From Gelidibacter mesophilus DSM 14095 (GTDB taxonomy: Bacteria; Bacteroidota; Bacteroidia; Flavobacteriales; Flavobacteriaceae): a DNA stretch of 64,000 nt. Position numbers and translations under genes: made by a program. The notes under the pieces are model-generated. The model did no database searches. It saw only the letters and a program-made list of their open reading frames with translations, and was not told the origin of the DNA. Shown here piece after piece: positions 27,901 through 36,566 of the stretch (the stretch's first letter is position 1; every line of letters begins with the position of its first letter). The stretch lies in the NCBI RefSeq assembly GCF_000423005.1, contig NZ_AUHD01000001.1:724083-788082 (forward strand). The letters run 5' to 3'.

Positions 27901-30900
27901 TCGCTTATACTATTGATAATGGTAATACTTATACCAGCAATCCAACATTTTCAAATCTTGATGCAGGTTCTTATTTAGCGGGTGTTAAATATACCATGGC
28001 TGGGAAGGAATGTTTTAGTGAGATTCAACCTATTGAAATCACCCAGGCAGACACCGCTTTAACTGCCTCAGCGGGAGTTTCTGAACTAGCAGGTTGTGGT
28101 CCATCTGGAGCCGGTAAGGTGCGGATTACCAATCCTCAGGGAGGAACGCCTCCATATCAATACAGTTTTGATAATCAAGGCACTTGGGTAAGTTCTAATG
28201 AAGCTTTTGTTGCACCGGGTACTTATACCTTATATATAAAGGATGTTAATGGCTGTATTTATTCGATGCCAGGCATTATTTTGGAAAATGAGCCAGTAGC
28301 ACCTATTATTGGTGTTGCTGAACCTGACTTTAATTGTGATGGGACGGCTACGGCAACGGTTACTGTAACCAACCCTGAAACAGCGTCTTTTAGTTATACC
28401 TATTTGTTGAATGGTGTAGAAAATACCAATACAACAGACCCTAAAATCTTTTTAGAGGTACCAGATGGAGAACATATTATCAGTGTACGGTATAATTTAG
28501 AATCGGTACCAACCTATAGTAATTTGTTGTATGAAACCTTTGGCTATGGCGAGGATACCACTTCTCCAGGAATAAACACACAGTATTACTGCTTTGAAAG
28601 ACAAGTTGTAGAAACACAATGTAATGGAAACCCTGCTATAAATGATGGTGATTACTCAGTGACCTCGAGGGTTATGCATCCATTTGGAACATGGCTCCAG
28701 CCTGGTGATCATACTCCACAAACCGTCCCTCCTACACCAAAAGGAAGAAGTTTAGTGGTTAATGTTGGTGATAAGATTCCTGTTACAGCAGTTCTTTATG
28801 AAAAAGAGATTAACGACATCATCCCTAACCAACCTATTATTGTAGATTTTTATGCGATCAACCTGATCAAATCGCAACATAATATCTATGATCCTAATTT
28901 ATTAGTGGCATTGGTTGATGCTTCAGGAAAAGAGATTTCTTCATTTCCAACAGGAGATATTCCAAAAAGTGAAAAATGGGAAAACTATGTGACAACTTTA
29001 AATCCTGGTAACAATACCAGTTTGAAGTTTATTCTAAGATCCAACGTCCAACAAGTTAATGGTAATGATGTGGCGATTGATGATATCAGAGTGTACCAAT
29101 TGCCCAAAATTTGCGTCACTCAGATTGACTTTCCATTTATAGTAGAACCTGAGAAAGCTTTTAAGGCATCAATTTTAAATTTTACAAATGCGACGTGCTT
29201 TGATGCGAATGATGGAACCATTACAATTGCTGCACAAAATTTTGACCTCACGAAAGGATTTCAATATTCGTTGGATGGCAGCACTTGGGAAACAGCAATG
29301 ACATCACCCGCTATCATTAAAGGGTTAGATGCCGGAGATTATACTATTCAAGTACGATATGAAGATGCATTGGATACTTGTGATTTTACACTGAATCAAA
29401 AACTTACAGAACCATCAGTTTTGGAAGTGACCGCTACTAAAATAGATGCCACCTGTTTAATAGGGGGGACTATTAAAGCTAAAGCTACAGGAGGAACGCC
29501 TGCTTACAAGTACGAATTGTTGGATGCTGCTGGTTTGACATTGGTACAAAACTTCCCAGGTAATGGTATTTTAAATAATATTCCTGCGGGCGATTATACC
29601 GTTAGAGCTACAGATGCTAACGGATGTAATGACACATTCCTAGTTAAACTAGAAGAAGTTGCAGCACCAACAGCAACCATGGCAACCACATCTGATTTTT
29701 GTTATGATGCCACTAATGGTGCTACAATTAAAGTGACCGCAGCAGATGGGAAAGCACCATATGAGTACCGTATTAATGGTGGTACATTCCAGAAAAATGA
29801 TACATTTTCTAACTTGATTCCTGGCAATTATATCATTGTTGTTAGAGATTCCAATGGATGTACATTGATTTTACCTGAAGAGATTATTGCACCACAAGTA
29901 AAGTTCAGCACGGTGCTTACTAAAGATTTAGATTGTACGGCATCGTCCGATGCTGTTGTTACTGGAACAATTTCTGGAGGTTATGCGCCTTATACTTATG
30001 CCGTTTCTATGGATGGAGGAGTGAATTACACCGATATGGGTGCAACAGGAACCCCTTTTTCTTATCCGGTTGCATCAGCTGGAGCATACCAATTTAGAAT
30101 TACTGATGCTAAAGGATGTACTGCAACTTCAGGAGTCACCACGGTTGATCCAATTTCGCCACCTGCATTTACGGCAACACCAACTAACATCCTTTGCTTT
30201 GGCGATGATAATGGATCCATAAAAGTGGTGATTGATAAAACAGTTGGCACATCACCTTTCCTGATAAATGTCAAAAACGGCACTACAAATTATGGCACAC
30301 AAACTTCTGGTTTACCTGCAGGAACTTATACCGTAACGGTTACGGATGCTAAATCTTGTAATACAACTGAAACAGTAACTATTGCGCAACCAGGAGCGAT
30401 TGATTTTGATTTAACCAAAGTTGATATAACGTGTAATAATCCGGGAGGCTCCAGTTTAGGATCTATCACTATAGAAAACGTTTCTGGAGGAGAAGGACCA
30501 TTTACTTATTATATCACTAATAACTTTGGTGATATTATTTCGGGAAGTCCTTATACGGCTACTTCAAATGAGAACTACAAATTTGACATTATCAATTATG
30601 GCATCTATACCGTAACTATTATTGACAAAAATGGCTGTGAGTTATCTAAACAAGAAACAATAGCGTCTCCTCCTTCAGATTTGGAGATTACTATTGACAC
30701 TGCAACTATTGACTGTGCCACTGACGGTACGGCAACAGTAAAAGCTATATCTGCCATAGGAAGTGGTAATTATGAGTTTGGTATTTTGGAATTTAATACA
30801 CCACCATATACTAATAACTATTCTGCACCAGATAATCCTGGAGGCACTATAAAAACATTTACTAATTTGGTCCCAGGTGTTACTTACACTTTTGTTGTTC

Positions 30901-33900
30901 ACGATCTTACAACACAATGTTATTATGTGAAATCAGCAGATTCACCTATTCCAACCGCTTCCTTATTAGAGTCATCTATAGCTCCAATTAATGTGACCTG
31001 TAAAGGTGCCGCAGATGGACAAGTCAAATTTGAGATTAGCAAATTTGACAGTACCACAACTTCTGTGGATTACCAAATTTTTACGGCGTATAATAATGTG
31101 TCGTTAGGCGCTGCAGTAACTGAAACAGTTAACGGAACTTCTTTAACTATTACTGCACCAACAACCTTAGCACCTGGATACTATTATATTGTCTTTACCG
31201 AAAATGGATCAGGATTATTTGATGGTTGTAGATCAGCATCTGATATTTTTGAAATTACCGAGTCTTCGGTAGATTTGACCGTAACTGCAGAAATAGTAAA
31301 TAACGCCAACTGTAATCCACAATCTGGTGTGATCAGTGCCGTTGCATATGGGGGAACGTCACCTTATCTCTTCCAAATTAACACATCGACCACGGCACCT
31401 GATGTCACAGACGCACTTTGGAATTCAGCAAATACATTTAATGTTGCACCTGGTGTTTATTACGTACATGTGATGGATGCTTATGGCTGCGTTCAAACTA
31501 TTCCAGCCGGATTGGATTTAATAGAAGATCCAACACCTGTGGTTGCTGCTTCTGTGACGAATCAATGCGATACGGTAGAAGGCAACTTTTCAATTGATGT
31601 GAGCTTAACAACTGAAGGGATTGCACCTTACAGTTTCAGCATTAATGGAGGAGCTTTTCAAACCAGAACAGCACCATTTACTATTGATAACTTAGCATCT
31701 GGAATACATACTATTGAAGTAAAAGATGCTAATGGATGTGGGAGTGAGGTCAGTGTCACTATTGATGCTCCTTTAGGAATTACTCCAACGGTAAGTGGCA
31801 TTGTATCCTGTAGCGATGATGATGGAAAAATTATTGTTTCGGCCTTTGGTGGTACTGCACCTTATAACTATAGTATCAATTCTAGTGCGCCAAGTATTTC
31901 TTTATCTGGAAATGAGTTCTCTGGAGTACCTTCAGGAACTTATATAGTTGCCATTGAAGATTCAAGAGGCTGTACTGCCCCAGCTGAGATTACCTTAGAA
32001 TCTGCAACACCAGTGGATTTTACGTTAACCCCAACCGATGTGACTTGTTATACCGGTACTGATGGTATGATTACAGTCAACCTACCAGCAAGTAATGACA
32101 ACCCAATTTACACTTACGAAATTATAGCAGGACCATCTACTGTGGCTGCTCAAAGTTCCAATGTATTTACAGGTTTGATAGCGGGAACTTATACTGTTCA
32201 GGGGAATTCTGGTAGAGGCTGTTCAAATACTGAAACCATAGTAGTAAATCAAGTAGACCTCATTGTGGTTACTGCTCAAGCTGTGGTAGATTATGAATGT
32301 ACTACCGGAACCAATGCCACTAACTTTGCGAGCATTTCCGTCAATACGGTAACGGGAGGTTCTGGAACATATACAAAGTATGAGTTTATTAAAGGAGGTG
32401 TCACCGTTCAAGCTGGCTCTGAAAATGTCTATACTGAAACCGATTTAACCGGTGGTTCTTATACTATCAATGTGTATGACAATAATGGATGTGTAGGCAC
32501 AACAACAGCGGTGATAAAACCATTCATTAGTTTAGATAACTTAAATGTCACAATAGACACAGCGATTACCTGCGCAAATGATGAGGATATTACCGTTTCA
32601 GTCAACAGTACTGGAGGTATACCAACCAGTTTACAGTTTGTCCTTGAGGATATTGCAGGAGTTTTACCTAGTCAAGTTAATACAACTGGACTATTTACAG
32701 GCCTACTGATTGGCAATTATAAAATCACAGTTACCAATTTAGATACCGGATGTACTTTGCAGACCGTTCATTATGTAAACGAGCCGAATACTTTTGATTT
32801 GGCTGTGGATACCGTGGTCGATGTCACATGTTTTAGTGCCTCTGATGGTAGTGCGACGGTTTCAATTATTGACCGCGTTCCAACTCCAATCGACCAAGCG
32901 GGAGCTTTTAGTTATACCGTGGTTGATATGGTAGGTAATCAAGTTACATTAGGAACATCACCAAATGCAGGACCGATCACTATTACTGGATTGGCTTCAG
33001 GAACCTATACCATTACAGCAGGTTTAACGAATACCCCATTCTGTACCGTTGCTAAAAACTTCACTATTACTGCACCAACAGCGGCTTTAGATATGAGTAC
33101 GACCCATACGGAAATTACCTGTGTGAGTGGTAATAATGATGGTTCTATTTCTGCAACAGCAACAGGAGGTTGGCCAGGAGGATATGAGTTTGAGTTGTCC
33201 GGCGCAAGCATAACGACCATTCCTTATTCTTCAAACAGTGTATTCTCCAACTTATCTGAAGGAACGTATACTGTAAGCGTAAGAGACAGTAGAGGTTGTG
33301 TCGCTACTGAAATGGTTGTATTAACGAACCCATTGCCAATTATATTTACGGCGAGTGCAGATACGAGCTTATTGAGTTGTTTTGAAGATAGGGATGCTAC
33401 GATTACCGCAACTTTGCCAACAGGTGGCCAAGGCAGTAATTATTCATATACCTTGAATACCATTTTGCCAACAGTAAGTTCCTCAGGTCCACAGGCATCA
33501 CCGGTTTTCTCCGGATTGGGAGCAGGTACTTATTTCATAACTGTTACTGATGGTTATAATTGTAGTGCTACTTCTGTTGATATCGTGATTTCCCAACCAA
33601 ATCCGATAGCAGCAAACCTGGTCGCGACAACAACGCCAACTTGTAACGTAAATGCTACGCTTACGCTTAGTGCTACAGGAGGAACAGGTCCTTATGAATA
33701 TAGTACAAGCGATACGTTTGCGAACAGCATTTCTTTTCCAAGGTCAACAACTTTTTCTGTACCTGCTGGAACTTACAGATATTACGTAAGAGATGCTAAC
33801 GGATGTGTGGCAGTGGTAAGCAACGATATCAAAATTGAAGAAGTTCCTGAATTGGAAATTATTCTAACAGGAACAAATCTTGATATCAATTGTTTTGGCG

Positions 33901-35333
33901 ATAATAATGGAGCTATTGTAGCTACGGCGCAGGGCGGTTTGGGCAATTATTTATATGCTTTATTAGATGCTTCAAAGAATCCAATTGCAGGTGTTGCACC
34001 TAATACTACTGGTGTATTTACTCAACTTAACGCAGATGTTTTTTATGTGGCTGTGGTTAGTGGTGATTGTGCTAAAACCTCAGAAAAGATTGAAATTTCG
34101 CAACCCTTGGCACCATTAAATGCAAATCCTATAATTTCAAATGTGAGCTGTTATGGAGCAAATGATGGTTCTATTGAAGTTACTGCATCAGGTGGTACAG
34201 GGATTATTAAATATGCTATTTCTCCGCAATTGAATCAGTTTTTTGATTCTAATGTATTTCAGAATTTGACCGCAGGTTTTTATGATATCATCGTTCAAGA
34301 TGCATTGGGATGTTATGTCAACCTTAAGGTTGAAGTTGTTGAACCAAAGCCGTTAATTGTTGGTCTTGTGCCATTATCGAGCGTTCCAGAGATATGTGAA
34401 GGTGACACGGACGGTGAATTTAGTATTGACGTTTCTGGGGGAACAGTACCTTATAGTGTGAGTTTAGACAATTATGATGGCCCTTACACAACAGGAGTTG
34501 CAACCCAAACACAATTCACTTTTACAGGATTGAAAGGTGGCGATCATAAGGTGTTCGTTCGTGATAGCCAAGGTTGTGAGTCTGAGTGGGATATCACTTT
34601 TCCAGAATCTGTGAAAATTGCGCCTGCTGTAGAAGTTGAATACCTATGTGAGAACAATACACCTGGCAACAGAGTTGTTGTAGTCGTTGATGAAAGTATA
34701 ACGGATTTGTCTGAATTGGATTATTCGTTAAATGGTGGAGCCTATCAATCAAGTAATGTGTTTGAAAATGTAATTACAGGATCAGGACATTATATTGATG
34801 TTAGACATACAAATGGTTGTATCCAAAGAACGTCAGTTTTTGATATTGCTCATGTCGATCCGTTAATGCTTGGAATTGATGATGGAGGATTGAATGAAAT
34901 TTTAGCTGTGGCTACCGGCGGCACTGGAGATTACCAATTCTCTTTGAACGGTGAAGATTATGGAAGTACAAGTTCTTTCATCATAAGCCAATCGGGTACT
35001 TATACAGTGACTGTTACAGATAGCAGTGGCTGTGTGGCAACTGTTTCACGATACTTTGAATTTATAGATATCTGTATTCCAAATTATTTCACTCCTAACG
35101 GCGATAATAATCAAGATACCTGGGCTCCTGGATGCGCAGTCAATTATCCAAACATGGAGTTCAAAATATTTGACCGTTACGGTCGTGAAGTTGGAACCTA
35201 TCGCCAAGGACAATCGTGGGATGGAAAATATAATGAAAGAGAGCTTCCAACAGGGGATTATTGGTATATCGTTAAATTGAACGATGGAAAAGATGATCGG
35301 GATTTTGTAGGACACTTTACGTTATACAGGTAA
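24918..35333 (+). CDS. sprB: SprB-like giant surface adhesin
   Basis: 3,471-residue T9SS-exported adhesin, the mobile filament protein of flavobacterial gliding. ATG 24918 opens a standard signal peptide (MKKPTFSRIALIAFLLFMG); the frame extends back to 24876 without useful sequence. In order: an N-terminal region of about 370 residues, a DUF11-like domain (LNYVIGFQNVGNDDAKELII, about 375-495), then about 27 SprB-type repeats from about residue 810 to 3380. Each repeat runs C-x(3-5)-DG-x-I-x-V, GG-x-x-PY-x-Y, then AGTYTVTVTDANGC. A jelly-roll-like insert (about 1200-1400: LYETFGYGEDT, VAIDDIRVYQLP) interrupts the repeats. The CHU_C type B sorting domain forms the C terminus (IPNYFTPNGDNNQDTW, FVGHFTLYR). 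It is about half the length of F. johnsoniae SprB. It is co-transcribed with sprD (70-base gap) and sprF. Confidence 0.88.
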   Translation: MKKPTFSRIALIAFLLFMGLESMAQNLVPFVPRYDEAIKGDMLLIGNNNLSVHRSNSYNGNTNNEHRDNRDKMVYVDIDNDSSTFNSSSASLDVPSNTNCYQVVYAALYWTAVVKGDSPMSDIKFKTPESGSYIDITGEQIYYQNSSNNRNSNAYVYYKNVTDIISGLSNADGTYTVANISSTTSATMNSGRNTEGLSAGWSLFVIYEDPLLPSKYITSFDGFTKINNTGPVADREQSFDIVGFRTIPVGPVRAKYAFSALEGDKSWAGDYLEINGTKISATTAGGNTIRPSDNFFNSSVSIIDPNTNSPIPFTDRNPASSNTLGFDAGIINIPNAGNSIIGNGDTSATIKLGTNTDIYYFYFSAFAIEIIAPKIVLTKIVEDLSGNNIGGELVNLGDELNYVIGFQNVGNDDAKELIIRDILPQNVVFNYPEDMGVLPNGVTVQSYNPATRELIFKVDESVVEIGDPKDYIRFKVTVVKTCSLLNDACSNIISNQAFSRYKGTDNPNFTITDDPSFSSNTGCLLTPGATNFLADVNCNFEEEVILCGKSVTLTAGNGYDAYSWSTSPTGSPVIGTSQSITVKNIGTYYVHNTAIAPCQSIDQTFKVVTYGENSVNPLIPFADDVDICPNDGKQLPNFFLCGANDIRAIETNITDTSSIIWEKLDESSCFGAVLDDCANEDPSCKWNQVGTGANYNINLAGQYRITLNYEGGCFSQYYFNVYSNILVPTATSKDIVCGIPGEIVVGGVPNGYEYSIDGTNYQNSNVFSIAASGVYSVYVKRIGVDSSPCIFSVADIQIRERNFTGTAVVSQPLCHGEKGSVKLAANDGRPQYFYSLSKGTTKLHEVGPIKESDYSFKNLNPGSYTATIATEDGCSETVNFEIINPALLTATAAITAPLSCDDGEITVYPVGGVAPYYYFVNGATEFQSTPEITVSTAGTYKIRVVDANNCSTEVSIKIDATPVPTYIVDHYDVLCYNSKTGEIRFNVTNGNGYSIAYTIDNGNTYTSNPTFSNLDAGSYLAGVKYTMAGKECFSEIQPIEITQADTALTASAGVSELAGCGPSGAGKVRITNPQGGTPPYQYSFDNQGTWVSSNEAFVAPGTYTLYIKDVNGCIYSMPGIILENEPVAPIIGVAEPDFNCDGTATATVTVTNPETASFSYTYLLNGVENTNTTDPKIFLEVPDGEHIISVRYNLESVPTYSNLLYETFGYGEDTTSPGINTQYYCFERQVVETQCNGNPAINDGDYSVTSRVMHPFGTWLQPGDHTPQTVPPTPKGRSLVVNVGDKIPVTAVLYEKEINDIIPNQPIIVDFYAINLIKSQHNIYDPNLLVALVDASGKEISSFPTGDIPKSEKWENYVTTLNPGNNTSLKFILRSNVQQVNGNDVAIDDIRVYQLPKICVTQIDFPFIVEPEKAFKASILNFTNATCFDANDGTITIAAQNFDLTKGFQYSLDGSTWETAMTSPAIIKGLDAGDYTIQVRYEDALDTCDFTLNQKLTEPSVLEVTATKIDATCLIGGTIKAKATGGTPAYKYELLDAAGLTLVQNFPGNGILNNIPAGDYTVRATDANGCNDTFLVKLEEVAAPTATMATTSDFCYDATNGATIKVTAADGKAPYEYRINGGTFQKNDTFSNLIPGNYIIVVRDSNGCTLILPEEIIAPQVKFSTVLTKDLDCTASSDAVVTGTISGGYAPYTYAVSMDGGVNYTDMGATGTPFSYPVASAGAYQFRITDAKGCTATSGVTTVDPISPPAFTATPTNILCFGDDNGSIKVVIDKTVGTSPFLINVKNGTTNYGTQTSGLPAGTYTVTVTDAKSCNTTETVTIAQPGAIDFDLTKVDITCNNPGGSSLGSITIENVSGGEGPFTYYITNNFGDIISGSPYTATSNENYKFDIINYGIYTVTIIDKNGCELSKQETIASPPSDLEITIDTATIDCATDGTATVKAISAIGSGNYEFGILEFNTPPYTNNYSAPDNPGGTIKTFTNLVPGVTYTFVVHDLTTQCYYVKSADSPIPTASLLESSIAPINVTCKGAADGQVKFEISKFDSTTTSVDYQIFTAYNNVSLGAAVTETVNGTSLTITAPTTLAPGYYYIVFTENGSGLFDGCRSASDIFEITESSVDLTVTAEIVNNANCNPQSGVISAVAYGGTSPYLFQINTSTTAPDVTDALWNSANTFNVAPGVYYVHVMDAYGCVQTIPAGLDLIEDPTPVVAASVTNQCDTVEGNFSIDVSLTTEGIAPYSFSINGGAFQTRTAPFTIDNLASGIHTIEVKDANGCGSEVSVTIDAPLGITPTVSGIVSCSDDDGKIIVSAFGGTAPYNYSINSSAPSISLSGNEFSGVPSGTYIVAIEDSRGCTAPAEITLESATPVDFTLTPTDVTCYTGTDGMITVNLPASNDNPIYTYEIIAGPSTVAAQSSNVFTGLIAGTYTVQGNSGRGCSNTETIVVNQVDLIVVTAQAVVDYECTTGTNATNFASISVNTVTGGSGTYTKYEFIKGGVTVQAGSENVYTETDLTGGSYTINVYDNNGCVGTTTAVIKPFISLDNLNVTIDTAITCANDEDITVSVNSTGGIPTSLQFVLEDIAGVLPSQVNTTGLFTGLLIGNYKITVTNLDTGCTLQTVHYVNEPNTFDLAVDTVVDVTCFSASDGSATVSIIDRVPTPIDQAGAFSYTVVDMVGNQVTLGTSPNAGPITITGLASGTYTITAGLTNTPFCTVAKNFTITAPTAALDMSTTHTEITCVSGNNDGSISATATGGWPGGYEFELSGASITTIPYSSNSVFSNLSEGTYTVSVRDSRGCVATEMVVLTNPLPIIFTASADTSLLSCFEDRDATITATLPTGGQGSNYSYTLNTILPTVSSSGPQASPVFSGLGAGTYFITVTDGYNCSATSVDIVISQPNPIAANLVATTTPTCNVNATLTLSATGGTGPYEYSTSDTFANSISFPRSTTFSVPAGTYRYYVRDANGCVAVVSNDIKIEEVPELEIILTGTNLDINCFGDNNGAIVATAQGGLGNYLYALLDASKNPIAGVAPNTTGVFTQLNADVFYVAVVSGDCAKTSEKIEISQPLAPLNANPIISNVSCYGANDGSIEVTASGGTGIIKYAISPQLNQFFDSNVFQNLTAGFYDIIVQDALGCYVNLKVEVVEPKPLIVGLVPLSSVPEICEGDTDGEFSIDVSGGTVPYSVSLDNYDGPYTTGVATQTQFTFTGLKGGDHKVFVRDSQGCESEWDITFPESVKIAPAVEVEYLCENNTPGNRVVVVVDESITDLSELDYSLNGGAYQSSNVFENVITGSGHYIDVRHTNGCIQRTSVFDIAHVDPLMLGIDDGGLNEILAVATGGTGDYQFSLNGEDYGSTSSFIISQSGTYTVTVTDSSGCVATVSRYFEFIDICIPNYFTPNGDNNQDTWAPGCAVNYPNMEFKIFDRYGREVGTYRQGQSWDGKYNERELPTGDYWYIVKLNDGKDDRDFVGHFTLYR
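27340..35060 (+). repeat. SprB-type protein repeat array
   Basis: About 27 diverged repeats of about 75-110 residues, counted by eye from the recurrent Cys/DG/GG-PY/AGTY/GC pattern. DNA identity between units is low, so the array is old and is not a simple DNA tandem repeat. A non-repeat domain at about 28510-29115 divides it. Confidence 0.75.
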
Positions 35334-35375
35334 TAGCAACTCATGAAGATGAGGTTTAAAATTAAAACTATTCAG

Positions 35376-36359
35376 ATGAAAAAATATATCTTATATACGC
35401 TCTTTTTAGTAATGGCTTACGGTTATGGACAAGAGTTGCACTTACCTGTTTTTACCCAATATCTTGCGGATAATAACTTTGTGATTTCGCCTACCTATGC
35501 AGGTATCGGTGATAACTTTAGAATCAGAGCTAATGGGTTGACCCAATGGGTTGGAATTAAGGGAGCTCCGGATAATCAATCGTTATATGCTGATTTTAGA
35601 ATCGCGGATCAATCTGGTGTTGGTTTAACTTTATACAATGATAAAAATGGAAACACCCGCCAAAAGGGAGCGAAGTTCTCATTTGCCCACCATTTGACCT
35701 TAGATTATTATTCAAAACAGTATCTATCTTTTGGAATATCCTATAACATTAATAGCTTTAGAATTGACATTGAAAACTTTCAACCAAACTATGATAACCC
35801 TGTTATTGATCCTTATGTTACCGATGACAGAGCAACCAATAACAATAACTTTGATGCTGGCGTCCTCTACAGAAACAAAGGCTTTTACTTTAGCTTTAAT
35901 GCCAATAATATTTTGACCAAGGATCTTGAGGATTTTATTGGTGCTGAACCCAATCTTCTCTTAAATTATCAAATTTATTCAGGTTTGGTTATACCAAGTA
36001 AAAACAATAAGAACATCGAGTTTGAACCTTCCGTATATTATCAAATGTTTAGTAGTGACAAACGCTCCAGTACTGACATCAACTTTAAATACCGTCAGTT
36101 TACTGGTACCAACGATTCAAATGATTATTTTTGGGCAGGACTTTCCTATCGTTTTCTCAACGATCAATTTTTAAAACCCTTAAATATAGGCCCAATGGCA
36201 GGAATAATGAAGTCTAAGTTCTATTTTGCCTATTCCTACCAAGTGACAACCAACGCTATGGCAGGTTATAACTCGGGAACGCATATGATTACCATTGGGA
36301 TTGATTTCTTACAGGGAGTGAGCAATTGTCCATGTACAGAAGGTGCGGTTCGAAGATGA
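35376..36359 (+). CDS. sprF: SprF-like PorP/SprF-family T9SS outer-membrane protein
   Basis: 327-residue outer-membrane protein. ATG 35376 opens the signal peptide (MKKYILYTLFLVMAYGYGQ); an earlier in-frame ATG at 35343 would add 11 residues. PorP/SprF features are clear: LPVFTQYLADNNFVISPTYA, IRANGLTQWVGIKGAP, GVGLTLYNDKNGNTRQKG, a series of amphipathic strands, and MAGYNSGTHMITIGIDF at the end. In F. johnsoniae SprF is needed for SprB to reach the surface but not for T9SS in general, so it acts as a partner of type B cargo. Its position just after sprB fits that role. A terminator follows, ending the operon. Confidence 0.87.
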   Translation: MKKYILYTLFLVMAYGYGQELHLPVFTQYLADNNFVISPTYAGIGDNFRIRANGLTQWVGIKGAPDNQSLYADFRIADQSGVGLTLYNDKNGNTRQKGAKFSFAHHLTLDYYSKQYLSFGISYNINSFRIDIENFQPNYDNPVIDPYVTDDRATNNNNFDAGVLYRNKGFYFSFNANNILTKDLEDFIGAEPNLLLNYQIYSGLVIPSKNNKNIEFEPSVYYQMFSSDKRSSTDINFKYRQFTGTNDSNDYFWAGLSYRFLNDQFLKPLNIGPMAGIMKSKFYFAYSYQVTTNAMAGYNSGTHMITIGIDFLQGVSNCPCTEGAVRR

Positions 36360-36424
36360 TTTTTTTTCTAAGTTTTTAATTTTTCTTTTAGAACAAGAAT
36401 TATGAAACATCTAAATACATCCAT

Positions 36425-36468
36425 AAAAAATCCTCAATAGTTATTGCGCTACTGAGGATTTTAATTTT
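36425..36468 (+). terminator. rho-independent terminator of the spr operon
   Basis: AAATCCTCAATAG and CTACTGAGGATTT form a 13-bp stem with one mismatch, followed by TTAATTTT. It lies about 65 bases after the sprF stop codon. Confidence 0.8.
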
Positions 36469-36566
36469 ATAAAAATTTTTCCATTGTAATATTCCTTGTT
36501 TTAAATTTCGTTTGAATCCTTCATTTCCATTACATTTATGGGTTATAACTCACAGAATTATATTTC

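Noticed and set aside
27340..35060. Regular repeats that could be taken for a CRISPR array
   Set aside because: Repeats are 75-110 codons long, diverged, and in frame within one adhesin; no short identical repeats with unique spacers.
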